This document shows, piece by piece, positions 1-9,195 of a DNA stretch of 58,185 nt; within the stretch, counting starts at the first letter, position 1, and each line of letters begins with the position of its first letter. The notes beneath the pieces are model-generated. The model ran no database searches and was not told the DNA's origin. It was given only the letters and a program-made list of their open reading frames with translations. Position numbers and translations under genes: made by a program. The stretch spans positions 1 through 58,185 of the forward strand of contig JAKBCS010000012.1 of the NCBI GenBank assembly GCA_021807595.1, written 5' to 3'. The DNA is from Planctomycetota bacterium (GTDB lineage: Bacteria > Planctomycetota > Planctomycetia > Gemmatales > Gemmataceae).

Positions 1-25
1 GGGGTGAGGGGGCGGTTTTCCGCAT

Positions 26-82
26 GGTTTCTCTCCCCCTCACCCCCAACCCCTCTCCCCCTCCGGGGGAGAGGGGAGCTTC
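26..82. repeat. C/G-rich palindromic intergenic element, copy 1
   Basis: A 12-bp arm CCCCTCTCCCCC (50-61) pairs perfectly with GGGGGAGAGGGG (65-76) across a 3-nt loop, and CCCCTCACCCC precedes it at 36-46. The same block order, inverted, occurs at 19026-19072. The bases GGGGTGAGGGGG at 1-12 look like the outer end of another copy in the opposite orientation cut by the window edge. It lies just upstream of the aquaporin gene. It is probably a dispersed extragenic palindrome; a transcription-termination role is possible but not shown. Confidence 0.7.
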
Positions 83-116
83 TGGGACAGACTCTAAGAA
101 CAGATTGTAGAGAAAC

Positions 117-866
117 ATGGACAGCAAACTTCGTATGGTTGCGACGGAAATGCTCGGCACGTTTCTCGTGGTTCTGGTCGGAGCGGGGACGGTGTGCGCT
201 TCGGCGCTAAGCCATCCGCCCTTTCAACCGACCGTGCCGGCGCTGGCCGAGGGATTCGCCCTCGCCGTCGCTCTGACCGTTTCGTTCCAGGTCTCGCCCG
301 GCTGTCTCAATCCCGCGCTCACCCTCATGCAGTGGGTCTTCAAACGCATCGACAATGCGCAAGCAGGCGGGCTGATTCTCGCGCAAATGCTCGGTGCCGC
401 GTTAGCTGGACTCGTGCTGCGCTTGACATTTAACTCGTCGGTGTACGCCGAGATGCACGGCGGCACTCCGCATCTGGCCGCCTTTAATCCGGCGAATCAG
501 TCCCTGCAACTATCGCAACTCGTCAGCGGCACGGCTTTCGAGTTGTTCTTGACCTTCCTCGTCGCCTTGGCCGCCTTCGCCACATTATTCGACCGCCGCG
601 CGCCGCGATTGGGCGGCTTGATGGTCGGTCTGGCGCAGTCGGCAGTCGTACTGTTCGGCTCTCGTTTCACCGGTGGTTCGGCCAATCCGGCCCGCTGGTT
701 CGGTCCCGCCTTGTGGGAAGCGACCGTGCCGAATACGACGCCGCCGAACTGGCTGGCCGAGACCGTCATCTACGTCGGCGGGCCCGTTCTCGGCGCGCTG
801 TTGGCCGCCGTTTTGTATGTGAACCTCATCCTGCCCCCAGAGAAGGGAACGGAGTCTCTGCGATGA
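117..866 (+). CDS. Aquaporin / MIP-family channel
   Basis: This 249-residue integral membrane protein is a major intrinsic protein that would pass water or small neutral solutes across the cytoplasmic membrane. Both hallmark NPA boxes are present, the first at residues 65-67 (CLNPALTL) and the second at 190-192, followed by the selectivity-filter arginine R193 (GGSANPARWFGPALW). Six hydrophobic segments fit the fold and the length is normal for the family. The stop overlaps the start of the DUF3501 gene (ATGA), so the two are probably translationally coupled. Water versus glycerol specificity cannot be decided from the sequence. Confidence 0.9.
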   Translation: MDSKLRMVATEMLGTFLVVLVGAGTVCASALSHPPFQPTVPALAEGFALAVALTVSFQVSPGCLNPALTLMQWVFKRIDNAQAGGLILAQMLGAALAGLVLRLTFNSSVYAEMHGGTPHLAAFNPANQSLQLSQLVSGTAFELFLTFLVALAAFATLFDRRAPRLGGLMVGLAQSAVVLFGSRFTGGSANPARWFGPALWEATVPNTTPPNWLAETVIYVGGPVLGALLAAVLYVNLILPPEKGTESLR

Positions 867-1462
867 AGACGCTGACCTTCGACGATCTGCTGCCTCTCGA
901 AGAGTTTGCCACGCGCCGCCGCGAATTCTTCGAGGCGCACGGCCGCTATCTCGACCGCTATCGCCGAGTTCGCATCGGTTCCGCTCTGACGCTGTTGTTC
1001 GAGAATCGCCAAACCCTGTGGTTTCGCCTTCAAGACGTGTTGCGCGTGGCCCGCCTAAGCGAACCGGCGCAGGTGCAACCCGAACTGGATCTTTACAACC
1101 GCCTCTTGCCGCGCCGCAATCGTCTGCAAGCGGCTCTCCTGCTCAAAGTGGACGAGACGCGGATGCAGGAAGAGTTGTCGGCGTGGCAAGATCTGCGCGG
1201 CGACGACTTGATTTTACACCTCGGCGACTCCCGTTATCCCGCCAACCTGTTGACCTGCCGCCCGGAGGACCGCTGCATCGGTACGGCGCATTGGGTCCAA
1301 TTCGTTCTCGACGAACGCGGTCGTCATCTCCTCGGCGACTTCGATTCTCATGCCCATTTCTCCGTCCGCCGCATCAACTACCAACACGACAGCGCCACGC
1401 TGAGCGACGAAGTGCGGCAAAGCCTCCTCGACGATCTCCAAATGTCCGACCGCGACGAGTGA
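863..1462 (+). CDS. DUF3501 family protein
   Basis: A 199-residue soluble protein starting at an ATG that overlaps the aquaporin stop codon. It matches the DUF3501 pattern as I know it: the opening MKTLTFDDLLPLEEF, a central FENRQTLWFRLQDVLR segment, and HWVQFVLDERGRHLL near the end. The biochemical function of this family is unknown; elsewhere it is often found near rubrerythrin-like and Fe-S oxidoreductase genes, neither of which is here. Coupling to an aquaporin is the only contextual hint. Confidence 0.8.
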   Translation: MKTLTFDDLLPLEEFATRRREFFEAHGRYLDRYRRVRIGSALTLLFENRQTLWFRLQDVLRVARLSEPAQVQPELDLYNRLLPRRNRLQAALLLKVDETRMQEELSAWQDLRGDDLILHLGDSRYPANLLTCRPEDRCIGTAHWVQFVLDERGRHLLGDFDSHAHFSVRRINYQHDSATLSDEVRQSLLDDLQMSDRDE

Positions 1463-1564
1463 TCGACGCTGTGCCCATCGAAGCATCCGACGAGGGATTC
1501 TCTGCCGTCGAACGACGCGAAGAGAACTATTCCGAGAATTAGATACATTCGAGACAAAGTATTT

Positions 1565-2290
1565 TCAATACCCCGCGCATTGCATATCCGCCTCGCCCTC
1601 AATCGGCGGTAGAGCGAGACGGCGACGGCATTCGTCGAGGATCTCGCGCGTGCGGCTGGCACCGATACGGCTGACACCAAGCGCCCGCACTTCGAGCAGT
1701 TTGTCGAGGTCGCGCACGCCGCCGGCGGCTTTGACTTGGACGTGCGCCGCCGCATGTTGGCGCATCAAACGCAGATCGTCGAGCGTCGCCCCGCCGCTGC
1801 CGTAGCCGGTCGAAGTCTTCACCCAATCGGCCTTCAGTTCGCTGCAAATGCGGCACAGATGTATCCTGTGTTCGTCGCGGAGATAACAGTTCTCAAAGAT
1901 GACTTTCACCTTCTGCCCGGCGGCATGTGCGACCTCGATCACCGCTCGAATGTCGTCGCGGACGTAATGCCATTCTCCGCTGAGAACCTGACTGATGTTG
2001 ACCACCATATCCAACTCTTCGCCGCCGTCGGCGAGCGCTTGCTCGGCTTCGGCACGCTTGACGGCCTTGGCATGTCCACCGTGCGGAAAGCCGACGGTCG
2101 TACTCGCCTTCACGGTGCTGCCGCGCAGCAATTCGGCGGCGCGTCTCAGATAGTACGGGAGGATGCAGACGCTGGCCACGTTGTAGGCCCTCGCCAATCG
2201 GCAACCCGCTTCCAGTTCGGCCACAGTCAAGGTCGGGTTGAGTAGCGAATGATCGATCGTCTTGGCGATGTCCGTATAGGTGTAATCCAC
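1565..2290 (-). CDS. deoC: Deoxyribose-phosphate aldolase
   Basis: Cytosolic class I aldolase that splits 2-deoxyribose 5-phosphate into acetaldehyde and glyceraldehyde 3-phosphate in deoxynucleoside catabolism. The 241-residue TIM barrel carries the Schiff-base lysine K158 in DWVKTSTGY, the second active-site lysine K187 in VKAAGG, and D94 in EELDMVVN. The start codon is GTG with GGAG about nine bases upstream. It lies 29 bp downstream of a sugar-phosphate isomerase gene on the same strand, so the two probably form a carbohydrate-catabolic operon. Confidence 0.95.
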   Translation of the reverse strand: MDYTYTDIAKTIDHSLLNPTLTVAELEAGCRLARAYNVASVCILPYYLRRAAELLRGSTVKASTTVGFPHGGHAKAVKRAEAEQALADGGEELDMVVNISQVLSGEWHYVRDDIRAVIEVAHAAGQKVKVIFENCYLRDEHRIHLCRICSELKADWVKTSTGYGSGGATLDDLRLMRQHAAAHVQVKAAGGVRDLDKLLEVRALGVSRIGASRTREILDECRRRLALPPIEGEADMQCAGY

Positions 2291-2319
2291 GGTGGCTAAC
2301 TCCGCGAGGGCAAAAAGGG

Positions 2320-3243
2320 TCAGCGCCCTGTAGGGATAAAGTTCCGCAAGTACGTCGCGCTCTGCCGCAACGCTGCCTGGCGCGAGGATAGCGAATCCTC
2401 ATAGGCGCGATCCTCGACTTCGACGCACACCGGTCCCCGATAGCCGATCTCGTTGAGCGTCGAGACGAACGCGCCCCAATTCACGTCGCCGAGTCCGGGC
2501 AGTTTCGGCGTATGATACTGATGCGGCGTGGCCAAGATGCCGACCTCGTCGAGACGAAGTCGGTCGATACGGGCATCCTTGGCGTGAACGTGAAAAAGAC
2601 GATTGTGGAACTCGCGCAGCGGGCGCAGATAATCCATCTGCTGCCAGACGAAGTGCGACGGATCGAAGTTCAAACCGAAATTCGGACTAGGTATATCTTG
2701 AAACATGCGCCGCCAAACGGCCGGCGAGATAGCCAAGTTCTTGCCGCCGGGCCATTCGTCGGCGGTAAAGAACATGGGGCAGTTTTCGATGCCGATGCGT
2801 ACTTTTCGTTCCTCGGCCAGAGCAATCAGGGGACGCCAAACGTCGAGGAAGCGCGGCCAATTGTCGTCCACGGAGCGCGTCCAATCGCGGCCAATGAAGC
2901 TGTTGACCTGCGACACGCCGAGCGTAGCGGCGGCGTGGATGACGGCGTGCAGATGCTCGACGGCGACGCGCGCCTCGGCCTCATTCGGAGATAAAGGATT
3001 GGGATAATAGCCAAGTCCACTAATCGCCACGCCGGTTTCCTGGCACAGTTTCCGCACGCGCTCGGCGTCGGCCTGGGTAAAGCTGGCGGCATCGAGATGC
3101 GTCACCCCGGCATAACGTCGCTCGGCCTTGCTGACGGGCCAGCACAGCACTTCGACGCAATCGTAGCCCGCCTCCGCGGCGAAGCGGAGAACCCAATCGA
3201 GCGATTGTTCGGGCAACAGCGCGCTGACAAAACCCAGTTTCAC
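2320..3243 (-). CDS. Sugar phosphate isomerase/epimerase (AP-endonuclease-2-like TIM barrel)
   Basis: A 307-residue xylose-isomerase-like TIM-barrel protein. Recognisable segments are [20 protein letters not shown] at the N-terminus, a central [10 protein letters not shown] and a [14 protein letters not shown] metal-site segment, and [10 protein letters not shown] near the end. I chose the GTG start at 3243 because a perfect AAGGAG sits eight bases upstream (3252-3257); an in-frame ATG at 3300 has no such site. The substrate is unknown; it lies directly upstream of deoC. Proteins of this kind usually isomerise or epimerise sugars or sugar phosphates and bind divalent metal. Confidence 0.88.
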   Translation of the reverse strand: MKLGFVSALLPEQSLDWVLRFAAEAGYDCVEVLCWPVSKAERRYAGVTHLDAASFTQADAERVRKLCQETGVAISGLGYYPNPLSPNEAEARVAVEHLHAVIHAAATLGVSQVNSFIGRDWTRSVDDNWPRFLDVWRPLIALAEERKVRIGIENCPMFFTADEWPGGKNLAISPAVWRRMFQDIPSPNFGLNFDPSHFVWQQMDYLRPLREFHNRLFHVHAKDARIDRLRLDEVGILATPHQYHTPKLPGLGDVNWGAFVSTLNEIGYRGPVCVEVEDRAYEDSLSSRQAALRQSATYLRNFIPTGR

Positions 3244-3322
3244 GCGAGAATCTCCTTGCGGATTCAATCGTCGAAGCGCTTTCGACGCGGCAGTTTCCAT
3301 GATATGAAAACCAGTTACCCAT

Positions 3323-4666
3323 TCAGCTGCGAAACACCCAGCGTAGCATCTCGCCGAGCTTCGCTCCTTTCCCCTGCATCAGAAGGCCGACGCGGAAAAT
3401 GCGGCCGGCCGCCCATACGCACAACAAGGTGGTCAGAAGTACGAGGACGACGCCGAGCAGCGGTTGCCACCACGGCACACCGGGAGGCACCGATTGCCGC
3501 AAGATCATCAGCATGGGTGTGGAGAACGGCACGAATGAGAACGTCGTCGCCACAACGCTGTTCGGCTCTTGCAAGACGCTGCTCATGAGGAACATCGGCA
3601 TCATGGCCAACAGCATGACCGGCCACATGAGATTTTGCGTCTCTTTCATGTCCGTGCAGGCCGCGCCCACGGCGATGAACAGCGAACCGTACATCAGCGC
3701 CGCCAACGATTGAAAGACCACAAACCACGCCAGTAATTCGGGAGGAATGTACTCCGCGAAGCCGTACTCCTGCGCCGCCCAATACGCGCCGCCGAGATAT
3801 ACGGTCGTGATCGTCAGCGAGACCGCCGTCATGCCCAGCAATTTGCCGAGCATTAGATCGAAGGGACGCACCGAACCGAGCAACACCTCGGCGATCCGCT
3901 GCATCTTCTCTTCGACCACGCCTTGCATCATCGGCGTCGCGGTCATCATGATGACCATGAACATCAACAACATGAAGCCGATCGGCACCGCCACCGGCGC
4001 GATGCGGCTCTGCAACGACGCATCCTCGATCGCGCCGTTGGCCGGGTTGCGGCGCGTGAGCCCCATTGCTTCAATCGGCACAGGGCGCAGAATCGCTCGA
4101 AGCTTGGACATCGGCTCGCGCACTCGTTCTCGCTCAAAACGGAGTTCTTGGATAGCAAAAAGGATTGGTTCTTCGATCAGATGAGGGAAATCGAGATTCG
4201 TGGGCCGATTCGACTGATAACGCACGACTTTTTTGGGTCTGCCGGTCGCGTCCGAAGGCGGTTGCAGAACCTCCGCACCGATGTCGAGAAAGCCAAATAG
4301 CTCGCCCTTGTGTACGCGCTGAGAAAGCTCGAGGCGTTGTTCCGCCACTGCGTCTGAGTCCGATGCCGATGCAGGGATCTGCTCGATCTCGAAGCGCGGC
4401 AAGATCGGCTTCTTCGTGGCGGGATCGATGGTATGTTCGTTGTAGTGCTGAATCGTGCTTTCGATGGACGGATAGAGGCGCGCGCCTGCGGTTCGGTCGA
4501 CGATGGCGAATCGCTTCGTTTTGGTATCGTGATAGTCGCGTAAAAGCCATTGCATGAGAATACTACCGCTCATCAGCACCGGCATAATGATGAGTGTGAC
4601 GAGAAACGATTTGGTGCGTACGGCGGCGAAGTATTCGCGCAGAGCGACGACGAACATTTTACGCAT
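3323..4666 (-). CDS. ABC-2 type transporter permease (NatB-like)
   Basis: A 447-residue membrane permease with one N-terminal transmembrane segment ([17 protein letters not shown]), a large extracytoplasmic domain of about 200 residues, and then five or six hydrophobic segments including one with a [17 protein letters not shown] loop, as in NatB/YhaP-type sodium or drug exporters. The ATG at 4666 overlaps the stop of the upstream ATPase gene by eight bases and has GAGGAAA upstream. With that ATPase it makes a complete exporter. The substrate is not predictable. Confidence 0.9.
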   Translation of the reverse strand: MRKMFVVALREYFAAVRTKSFLVTLIIMPVLMSGSILMQWLLRDYHDTKTKRFAIVDRTAGARLYPSIESTIQHYNEHTIDPATKKPILPRFEIEQIPASASDSDAVAEQRLELSQRVHKGELFGFLDIGAEVLQPPSDATGRPKKVVRYQSNRPTNLDFPHLIEEPILFAIQELRFERERVREPMSKLRAILRPVPIEAMGLTRRNPANGAIEDASLQSRIAPVAVPIGFMLLMFMVIMMTATPMMQGVVEEKMQRIAEVLLGSVRPFDLMLGKLLGMTAVSLTITTVYLGGAYWAAQEYGFAEYIPPELLAWFVVFQSLAALMYGSLFIAVGAACTDMKETQNLMWPVMLLAMMPMFLMSSVLQEPNSVVATTFSFVPFSTPMLMILRQSVPPGVPWWQPLLGVVLVLLTTLLCVWAAGRIFRVGLLMQGKGAKLGEMLRWVFRS

Positions 4667-5567
4667 GGTTCGTTTCCTCGGGGCTTGCGATGCGCACAAA
4701 GATGTCGTGCAGCGTGGGACGGCCGATCTCGAAGTGGCGCACTCTTCCTCGCCGCATCAACTCGGCCAATATCTCTTGCGTGTCCGCTTCGGGAGCGAGA
4801 CGCAATTCTTGAGCGCGTCCGAGATCCGTCACCTTAGCGACTCCGGGCAGATCGTCGAACCGCGCCGTGCCGTCGAGATGAACGCGCACCGTATCGTTGC
4901 CGTAGGCGTCTTGGATCGACTCCAGAGTACCGTCCAGAACCTTGCGGCCCTTGTAGATCATAAAGATGAAATCGCACAAGTTCTCGGCCACGCTCATGTC
5001 GTGCGTCGAAAACACGATGGTCGCGCCGTCGCGGCGCAGTTCCAAGATGGCGTCGCGCAGCGTTTCGGCGTTAACCGGATCGAGGCCGCTGAACGGCTCG
5101 TCGAGCAGAATCAGTTCCGGACGGGCGATCACCGTGGCGATGAACTGCACTTTCTGAGCCATGCCCTTGGACAGCGTTTGCACCTTTTTATCGGCCCAGG
5201 CGAGGAGATCCATGCGTTTGAGCCAAGCGTCGATGTCGGCCCGACTGTTGCGAAAGCCCTTTAATTCGGCGTAGAATCGCAGCACTTCGCGGACGCCCAT
5301 CTGCTTGTACAGACCGCGTTCCTCGGGCAAGTACGCCACGCGGTCGAGAATCGAGGGCCGCGGCCGGTTGGCTTCGTCGAGAACGCGGATGACTCCAGCA
5401 TCGGGGTAGAAGATACGCATAATCATGCGCAGCGTCGTCGTCTTACCGGAGCCATTCGGTCCGATAAATCCGTAAATGCTGCCGCGCGGCACCTGCAAAC
5501 TCAGGTTGTCCACGGCGAGGTGTTGGCGAAACGATTTGCTTACCGCTTCGATGGCGACGGCGGACAT
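4659..5567 (-). CDS. ABC transporter ATP-binding protein (NatA-like)
   Basis: A 302-residue cytoplasmic ATPase partner of the permease gene it overlaps. It has Walker A GPNGSGKTT, the signature LSKGMAQK and Walker B LILLDEPFSGLDP with the switch histidine in VFSTHD. A C-terminal extension of about 80 residues after the nucleotide-binding domain resembles the DUF4162 tail of NatA-like proteins. The ATG at 5567 is preferred over one 51 bases upstream because GAGG precedes it and the protein then starts right at the ABC domain. Confidence 0.93.
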   Translation of the reverse strand: MSAVAIEAVSKSFRQHLAVDNLSLQVPRGSIYGFIGPNGSGKTTTLRMIMRIFYPDAGVIRVLDEANRPRPSILDRVAYLPEERGLYKQMGVREVLRFYAELKGFRNSRADIDAWLKRMDLLAWADKKVQTLSKGMAQKVQFIATVIARPELILLDEPFSGLDPVNAETLRDAILELRRDGATIVFSTHDMSVAENLCDFIFMIYKGRKVLDGTLESIQDAYGNDTVRVHLDGTARFDDLPGVAKVTDLGRAQELRLAPEADTQEILAELMRRGRVRHFEIGRPTLHDIFVRIASPEETNHA

Positions 5568-5621
5568 GCGTACCTCGTTATTCGGGCGCGACGGAGCCTT
5601 GCGGTTCGTTATCCTCAAGTA

Positions 5622-6290
5622 TTATGAACTCGGCTTATTCTCCAGCTTCCAAGGGGACTTTTGCCTATAGCGCCGCTGCGCCGCGCCGGACTCTGAGCCT
5701 ACGGCCAACGATTGCAGCGACAGATCCATGATCTTTCGCAGCTCGTTCGCTCGCCCCTTGCCGAAGATGAAGACGACGGCGACTTTAGGTTCGCTTTGAG
5801 CTACGTTGACCGAGTAGGTATACGGATCTTCATCGTATTCCCAACTATCGAACGGCAACGGCGTAGTTCGCTGCGGCGTCCACGCTTTTGCCGAGCGCGG
5901 ATAGACGCGTTGTACCTCTTCCAGAAATGTGCTGTTGTCCGAGGCAAAGGCCAGCGCGACGACCGGGAAGGCCCCGCCGCTACCGCTGGGACGATAGCGC
6001 CAAAACAGTTTGTTGCCCTCCACTTCACCGCTGGACTGCGTCCCTTTGGGCGGACGGAAGAAGACATCGGCCGCCGGGACTTCTTGGCCCTCCTTGTTCT
6101 TCTGCGTGGGGATGGTCGCGGGTTCGTCGAGAAACTTGTTCTCCTCGCGGAAGCGTTCTTCGCGCTTCTGCGTTCCTTCCATTCGTTTCTCGTATTCCGA
6201 TAATCCGCAGGCCGGTACCATCGAGAGGCAGAGGGCCAACGGCAGCCGGCGCACGAATGTGTATAAAAGATCGCAAATCGTCCACTTCAT
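5622..6290 (-). CDS. Putative lipoprotein of unknown function
   Basis: A 222-residue protein with a basic N-terminus and a hydrophobic stretch ending in VPAC at C28, a weak lipobox, so it may be a lipoprotein. The rest is hydrophilic with a charged region (about residues 35-65) and a C-terminal alpha/beta-looking half. I recognise no enzyme motif. It lies upstream of the ABC exporter genes on the same strand, with 54 bp between its stop and the ATPase start, so it could be co-transcribed. It is divergent from the SDR gene. Confidence 0.65.
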   Translation of the reverse strand: MKWTICDLLYTFVRRLPLALCLSMVPACGLSEYEKRMEGTQKREERFREENKFLDEPATIPTQKNKEGQEVPAADVFFRPPKGTQSSGEVEGNKLFWRYRPSGSGGAFPVVALAFASDNSTFLEEVQRVYPRSAKAWTPQRTTPLPFDSWEYDEDPYTYSVNVAQSEPKVAVVFIFGKGRANELRKIMDLSLQSLAVGSESGAAQRRYRQKSPWKLENKPSS

Positions 6291-6391
6291 CGCGGTATCC
6301 TCACAACGGGGATTCTCTCCTACAACATACCATACGAGAGAAACTATGTGTGTATCGTTCGTGGGACGGGCGAGTTAGCGAAGGAGGCGTC

Positions 6392-7150
6392 ATGGTCCGC
6401 TACGATTTCACGGATAAGGTCGTTCTGGCGACGGGCAGCTCCCGCGGCATGGGGGCATCGATTCTCGAAGGTTTTGCCGTCGCGGGGGCAACCTGCATCG
6501 TCAACTATTTCGCCGACGCGGATGGCCACAATCGCCGCGATGCCGACGAGACTGCCGAGCGTCTGCGCAGGCACGGCAAACCCGTCCACGTTTTCGACGC
6601 CGACGTGAGCCGGTACGACGCTGTGGCCACACTGATGGAACGCATCGCCGCCACCGCCGGAGGACTCGATATCCTCGTCAACAACGCCGGTATTCTCCGC
6701 GATCGCACGGTCAAGAAAATGACCCCGGAAGAATGGCACGCCGTCTTGCGGACGAATCTCGACGGCGTGTTTTTCTGCTCGAAGCTGGGGGCGGAGATTC
6801 TGCGCGACGGCGGGCGCATCGTCAACATCGCCTCGATTGCCGGCATCGCGGGGTTTCACGGCCAGGCCAATTACGCGGCGGCCAAGGCGGGGGTCATCGC
6901 GCTGACCAAGGTGATGGCCAAAGAGTTGGCGCGGCGGCATATCGCGGTGAACGCCGTCGCACCCGGCGTCATTGCCACGCCGATGTTGGCCGGGTTGAAG
7001 CCGGAAGTTCTCGCCGACTATGAGAGGCAAATCCCGGCGGGGCGCGTGGGCCGACCGGAAGAGGTGGCTCATGCGGTGCTGTTTTTCGCCTGCGAGGAGA
7101 GCGGTTACATTACCGGCCAGACGTTGCCTATCACGGGGGGCTGGTTCTGA
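6392..7150 (+). CDS. SDR-family oxidoreductase (FabG-like)
   Basis: A 252-residue short-chain dehydrogenase/reductase. The nucleotide-binding loop is TGSSRGMG, followed by LVNNAG, the catalytic serine in NIASIAG and the YAAAK tyrosine/lysine pair; PGVIATPM and the end GYITGQTLPITGGW are typical of 3-oxoacyl-ACP reductases. Length and motifs fit FabG, but paralogues with other substrates look the same and no other fatty-acid synthesis gene is adjacent. The start has an excellent AAGGAGG at 6381-6387. It is divergent from the lipoprotein gene at 5622. Confidence 0.88.
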   Translation: MVRYDFTDKVVLATGSSRGMGASILEGFAVAGATCIVNYFADADGHNRRDADETAERLRRHGKPVHVFDADVSRYDAVATLMERIAATAGGLDILVNNAGILRDRTVKKMTPEEWHAVLRTNLDGVFFCSKLGAEILRDGGRIVNIASIAGIAGFHGQANYAAAKAGVIALTKVMAKELARRHIAVNAVAPGVIATPMLAGLKPEVLADYERQIPAGRVGRPEEVAHAVLFFACEESGYITGQTLPITGGWF

Positions 7151-7213
7151 CTTCGGCGGATGGGTCGCGCTAAGTTCAGAGCCTCCGAACATCTGTCGCA
7201 TGGGAGATACAAA

Positions 7214-7906
7214 ATGTTTCGCTTCCTTCCCCCTCGCGCCTGCTTGCTGCGGGATCGTTCGCGGCTGCCGAGCGATCGGCCATTGCCGTCTCTTCACCGC
7301 CACTTTCGAGACAGCAACGACGCGACGGCATCCGGCGAGTTGGCGCGCGATCCACGTTTGGCAGCGGTCGAGGCGGCGTTGGTGGCAGCGGATGAGCCTT
7401 TGACGCTGCGCCGTCTCGCCGCTGCCGCCAGTCTCAACGACTCCGCCGAGATGCGCCTTCTCGTGGAGCGTTTGCGCGAGTTGTACGAACGCGACGGCTC
7501 GGCGTTCGACATTGAGGAGTTGGCAGGTGGGGTTCAATTGTTGACGCGGCCCGAATATCATCCCTGGTTGGCGCGTCTGCGGCGAGCGAACAACGAAGTC
7601 AAGCTGTCGGCGGCAGCGCGCGAGACGTTGGCCATCGTCGCCTATCGCCAGCCGATCGCCCGCGCCGACGTGGAAGCGATTCGCGGAGTGCAATCGGGAG
7701 ACATGCTCCATCAGCTCATGGAGAAAGGGTTGGCCCGCATCGCGGGGCGCGACGACTCGCTGGGCCGGCCCGTTTTGTACGGGACGACTCGGAAGTTCCT
7801 ACAGACTTTTGGTCTCCGCAATTTGCGCGATTTGCCCCAGGCGCGCGAGTTGACCGAACCGACCAAGAAGAAAAAGAAAGCCGAGAATAAAGAAACGGAA
7901 GACTGA
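7214..7906 (+). CDS. scpB: Segregation and condensation protein B
   Basis: Kleisin-binding subunit of the SMC-ScpAB condensin, active on the nucleoid in chromosome segregation. The core shows the paired winged-helix pattern: an ALVAADEPLTLRRLA segment, LAGGVQLLTRPEY, then LSAAARETLAIVAYRQPIAR followed by GRDDSLGRPVLYGTTRKFL. The C-terminus is a lysine-rich tail. The ATG at 7214 (GGGAG upstream) is preferred over one at 7160; about 45 residues before the core are family-atypical and basic. No scpA is next to it. Confidence 0.9.
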   Translation: MFRFLPPRACLLRDRSRLPSDRPLPSLHRHFRDSNDATASGELARDPRLAAVEAALVAADEPLTLRRLAAAASLNDSAEMRLLVERLRELYERDGSAFDIEELAGGVQLLTRPEYHPWLARLRRANNEVKLSAAARETLAIVAYRQPIARADVEAIRGVQSGDMLHQLMEKGLARIAGRDDSLGRPVLYGTTRKFLQTFGLRNLRDLPQARELTEPTKKKKKAENKETED

Positions 7907-7969
7907 GGCCGCGACGAGAGCGTGACCCTTCTCTTTCCTTTGCTGGACGCTCCCATAAAAAGACGGTAC

Positions 7970-8007
7970 GGACACGGGATTCCGCGTGACATCCTGTCTC
8001 CGTGTCC
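7970..8007 (+). promoter_or_regulatory. Inverted repeat in the leader of the HEAT/TPR gene
   Basis: GGACACGG (7970-7977) pairs with CCGTGTCC (8000-8007) around a 22-nt loop. It sits between the scpB stop and the GTG start at 8042 and could be an attenuator or a weak terminator. No T-tract follows. Confidence 0.3.
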
Positions 8008-8041
8008 TTCTCAGCCGGGCAATCAGCCAAGAGGTACGAAC

Positions 8042-8734
8042 GTGAGCAATTCCCTGCTCGTCGAATACTACCAACAGATCCCCGAAGGCCGATCCGCCGT
8101 CAAGCCTAAGATGACGCGGAAGGAGGCCATTGAGGTGTTCAAGCAGCGCATCGCCGAGCGCTACACCGAGGGCACGTTGCTGCGCATTTTGTCTCACGGC
8201 GATAACGTCAGCCGCCGCGCCGGGCTATTGGCCTTGGGACTACTCGGCAATTCAAGTGTCTGTCCCGGCATCGCCGCCTGCCTGCACGACGAAGACCGTG
8301 AAATCGCTCAGACGGCCTCCGATACGCTGTGGACGTTGTGGTTTCGTGCCGACACCCCAGCCAACAACGCGGAACTTCAACGCCTTGCCCGTGTGCGCGA
8401 CCGCGACAAATCCTTGGCCGGACTCACCGCCTTAATCGAGCGCGCTCCCGAATTCGCCGAGGCGTACAATCAACGCGCCATCGTACACTTTCGCCTGAAA
8501 AAGTTCGACCGCGCCGTCTCCGATTGCGAAAAAGCCCTGGCGCTCAATCCGCAACATTTCGGCGCGCAAGCGGGATTGGGACAATGTTACATGCAGATGC
8601 GGAAACATCGAGCGGCCTTGAAAGCGTTTCGGGCAGCTCTGCGCATCAATCCGCACATGGACGGCGTGGCCGAAACGATTCGCGCGCTGGAGAACGCGCT
8701 GGGCGAAGAAGGCCGGCGCGACGATAAGAAATGA
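8042..8734 (+). CDS. HEAT-like/TPR repeat protein
   Basis: A 230-residue cytosolic protein. Residues about 45-110 look like a HEAT-type helical pair (VSRRAGLLALGLLGNSSVC, then DEDREIAQTASDTL), and residues about 130-215 contain two or three TPR motifs (AEAYNQRAIVHFRLKKFDRA; HFGAQAGLGQCYMQMRKHRA). It is probably a protein-protein interaction scaffold with no enzymatic residues. The GTG at 8042 is chosen because AAGAGG precedes it and the sequence before it in frame is low-complexity; an ATG at 7922 is less likely. Confidence 0.8.
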   Translation: MSNSLLVEYYQQIPEGRSAVKPKMTRKEAIEVFKQRIAERYTEGTLLRILSHGDNVSRRAGLLALGLLGNSSVCPGIAACLHDEDREIAQTASDTLWTLWFRADTPANNAELQRLARVRDRDKSLAGLTALIERAPEFAEAYNQRAIVHFRLKKFDRAVSDCEKALALNPQHFGAQAGLGQCYMQMRKHRAALKAFRAALRINPHMDGVAETIRALENALGEEGRRDDKK

Positions 8735-8738
8735 CGCT

Positions 8739-9188
8739 CTATGCCAGCTTCGGTCCGGCTTCGATCGTCAGGTTGCCCAAGTTACATCGCACCGCCGTGA
8801 GATGAATCCGCAGACGTAATTTTTGTAACGAGGCGTGCTGGCTCAAATCGACGCGAATGACATCGTCCTCGACGCGAACGCCCGTTTCGTGAGCCAGCAT
8901 GTCGCGGATCGTCTTGAGCAAGACGCCTCGAAGCATCCCCGCCGGCACTCCCGACACCTTGACTGCGGCCAAGCGGACGCAGACAATGCTACCCATGCCG
9001 CTGACTTCCCACAACGTCTCGAAAGCCATTTTCATCAGCATGGCCGGGTAGTCGCCCAGCACAATAATGCCTTCCGGCGTCAAACGCACCCGCAGGTTTT
9101 CGACGGCGCTTTTGCCCTTCGACAATTCTTGGGCCAATTCGTTCAACTCGTCTTCGCCGATCGATAATCGTAACGATTGTATTTCCAT
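8739..9188 (-). CDS. Conserved-looking protein of unknown function
   Basis: A 149-residue soluble protein without signal peptide or membrane segment. It alternates amphipathic helices and strands (RVRLTPEGIIVLGDYP; RIHLTAVRCNLGNLTIEAG), like a small two-lobed beta/alpha domain. I do not recognise the family. The start lies seven bases after the stop of the next gene upstream on the same strand (9196-9915), so the two are almost certainly an operon, and it is convergent with the HEAT/TPR gene. Confidence 0.75.
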   Translation of the reverse strand: MEIQSLRLSIGEDELNELAQELSKGKSAVENLRVRLTPEGIIVLGDYPAMLMKMAFETLWEVSGMGSIVCVRLAAVKVSGVPAGMLRGVLLKTIRDMLAHETGVRVEDDVIRVDLSQHASLQKLRLRIHLTAVRCNLGNLTIEAGPKLA

Positions 9189-9195
9189 GCCTGGC

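Noticed and set aside
3315-4699. Several long plus-strand frames over the ABC exporter genes
   Set aside because: They are antisense shadows of GC-rich genes whose motifs are all on the minus strand.
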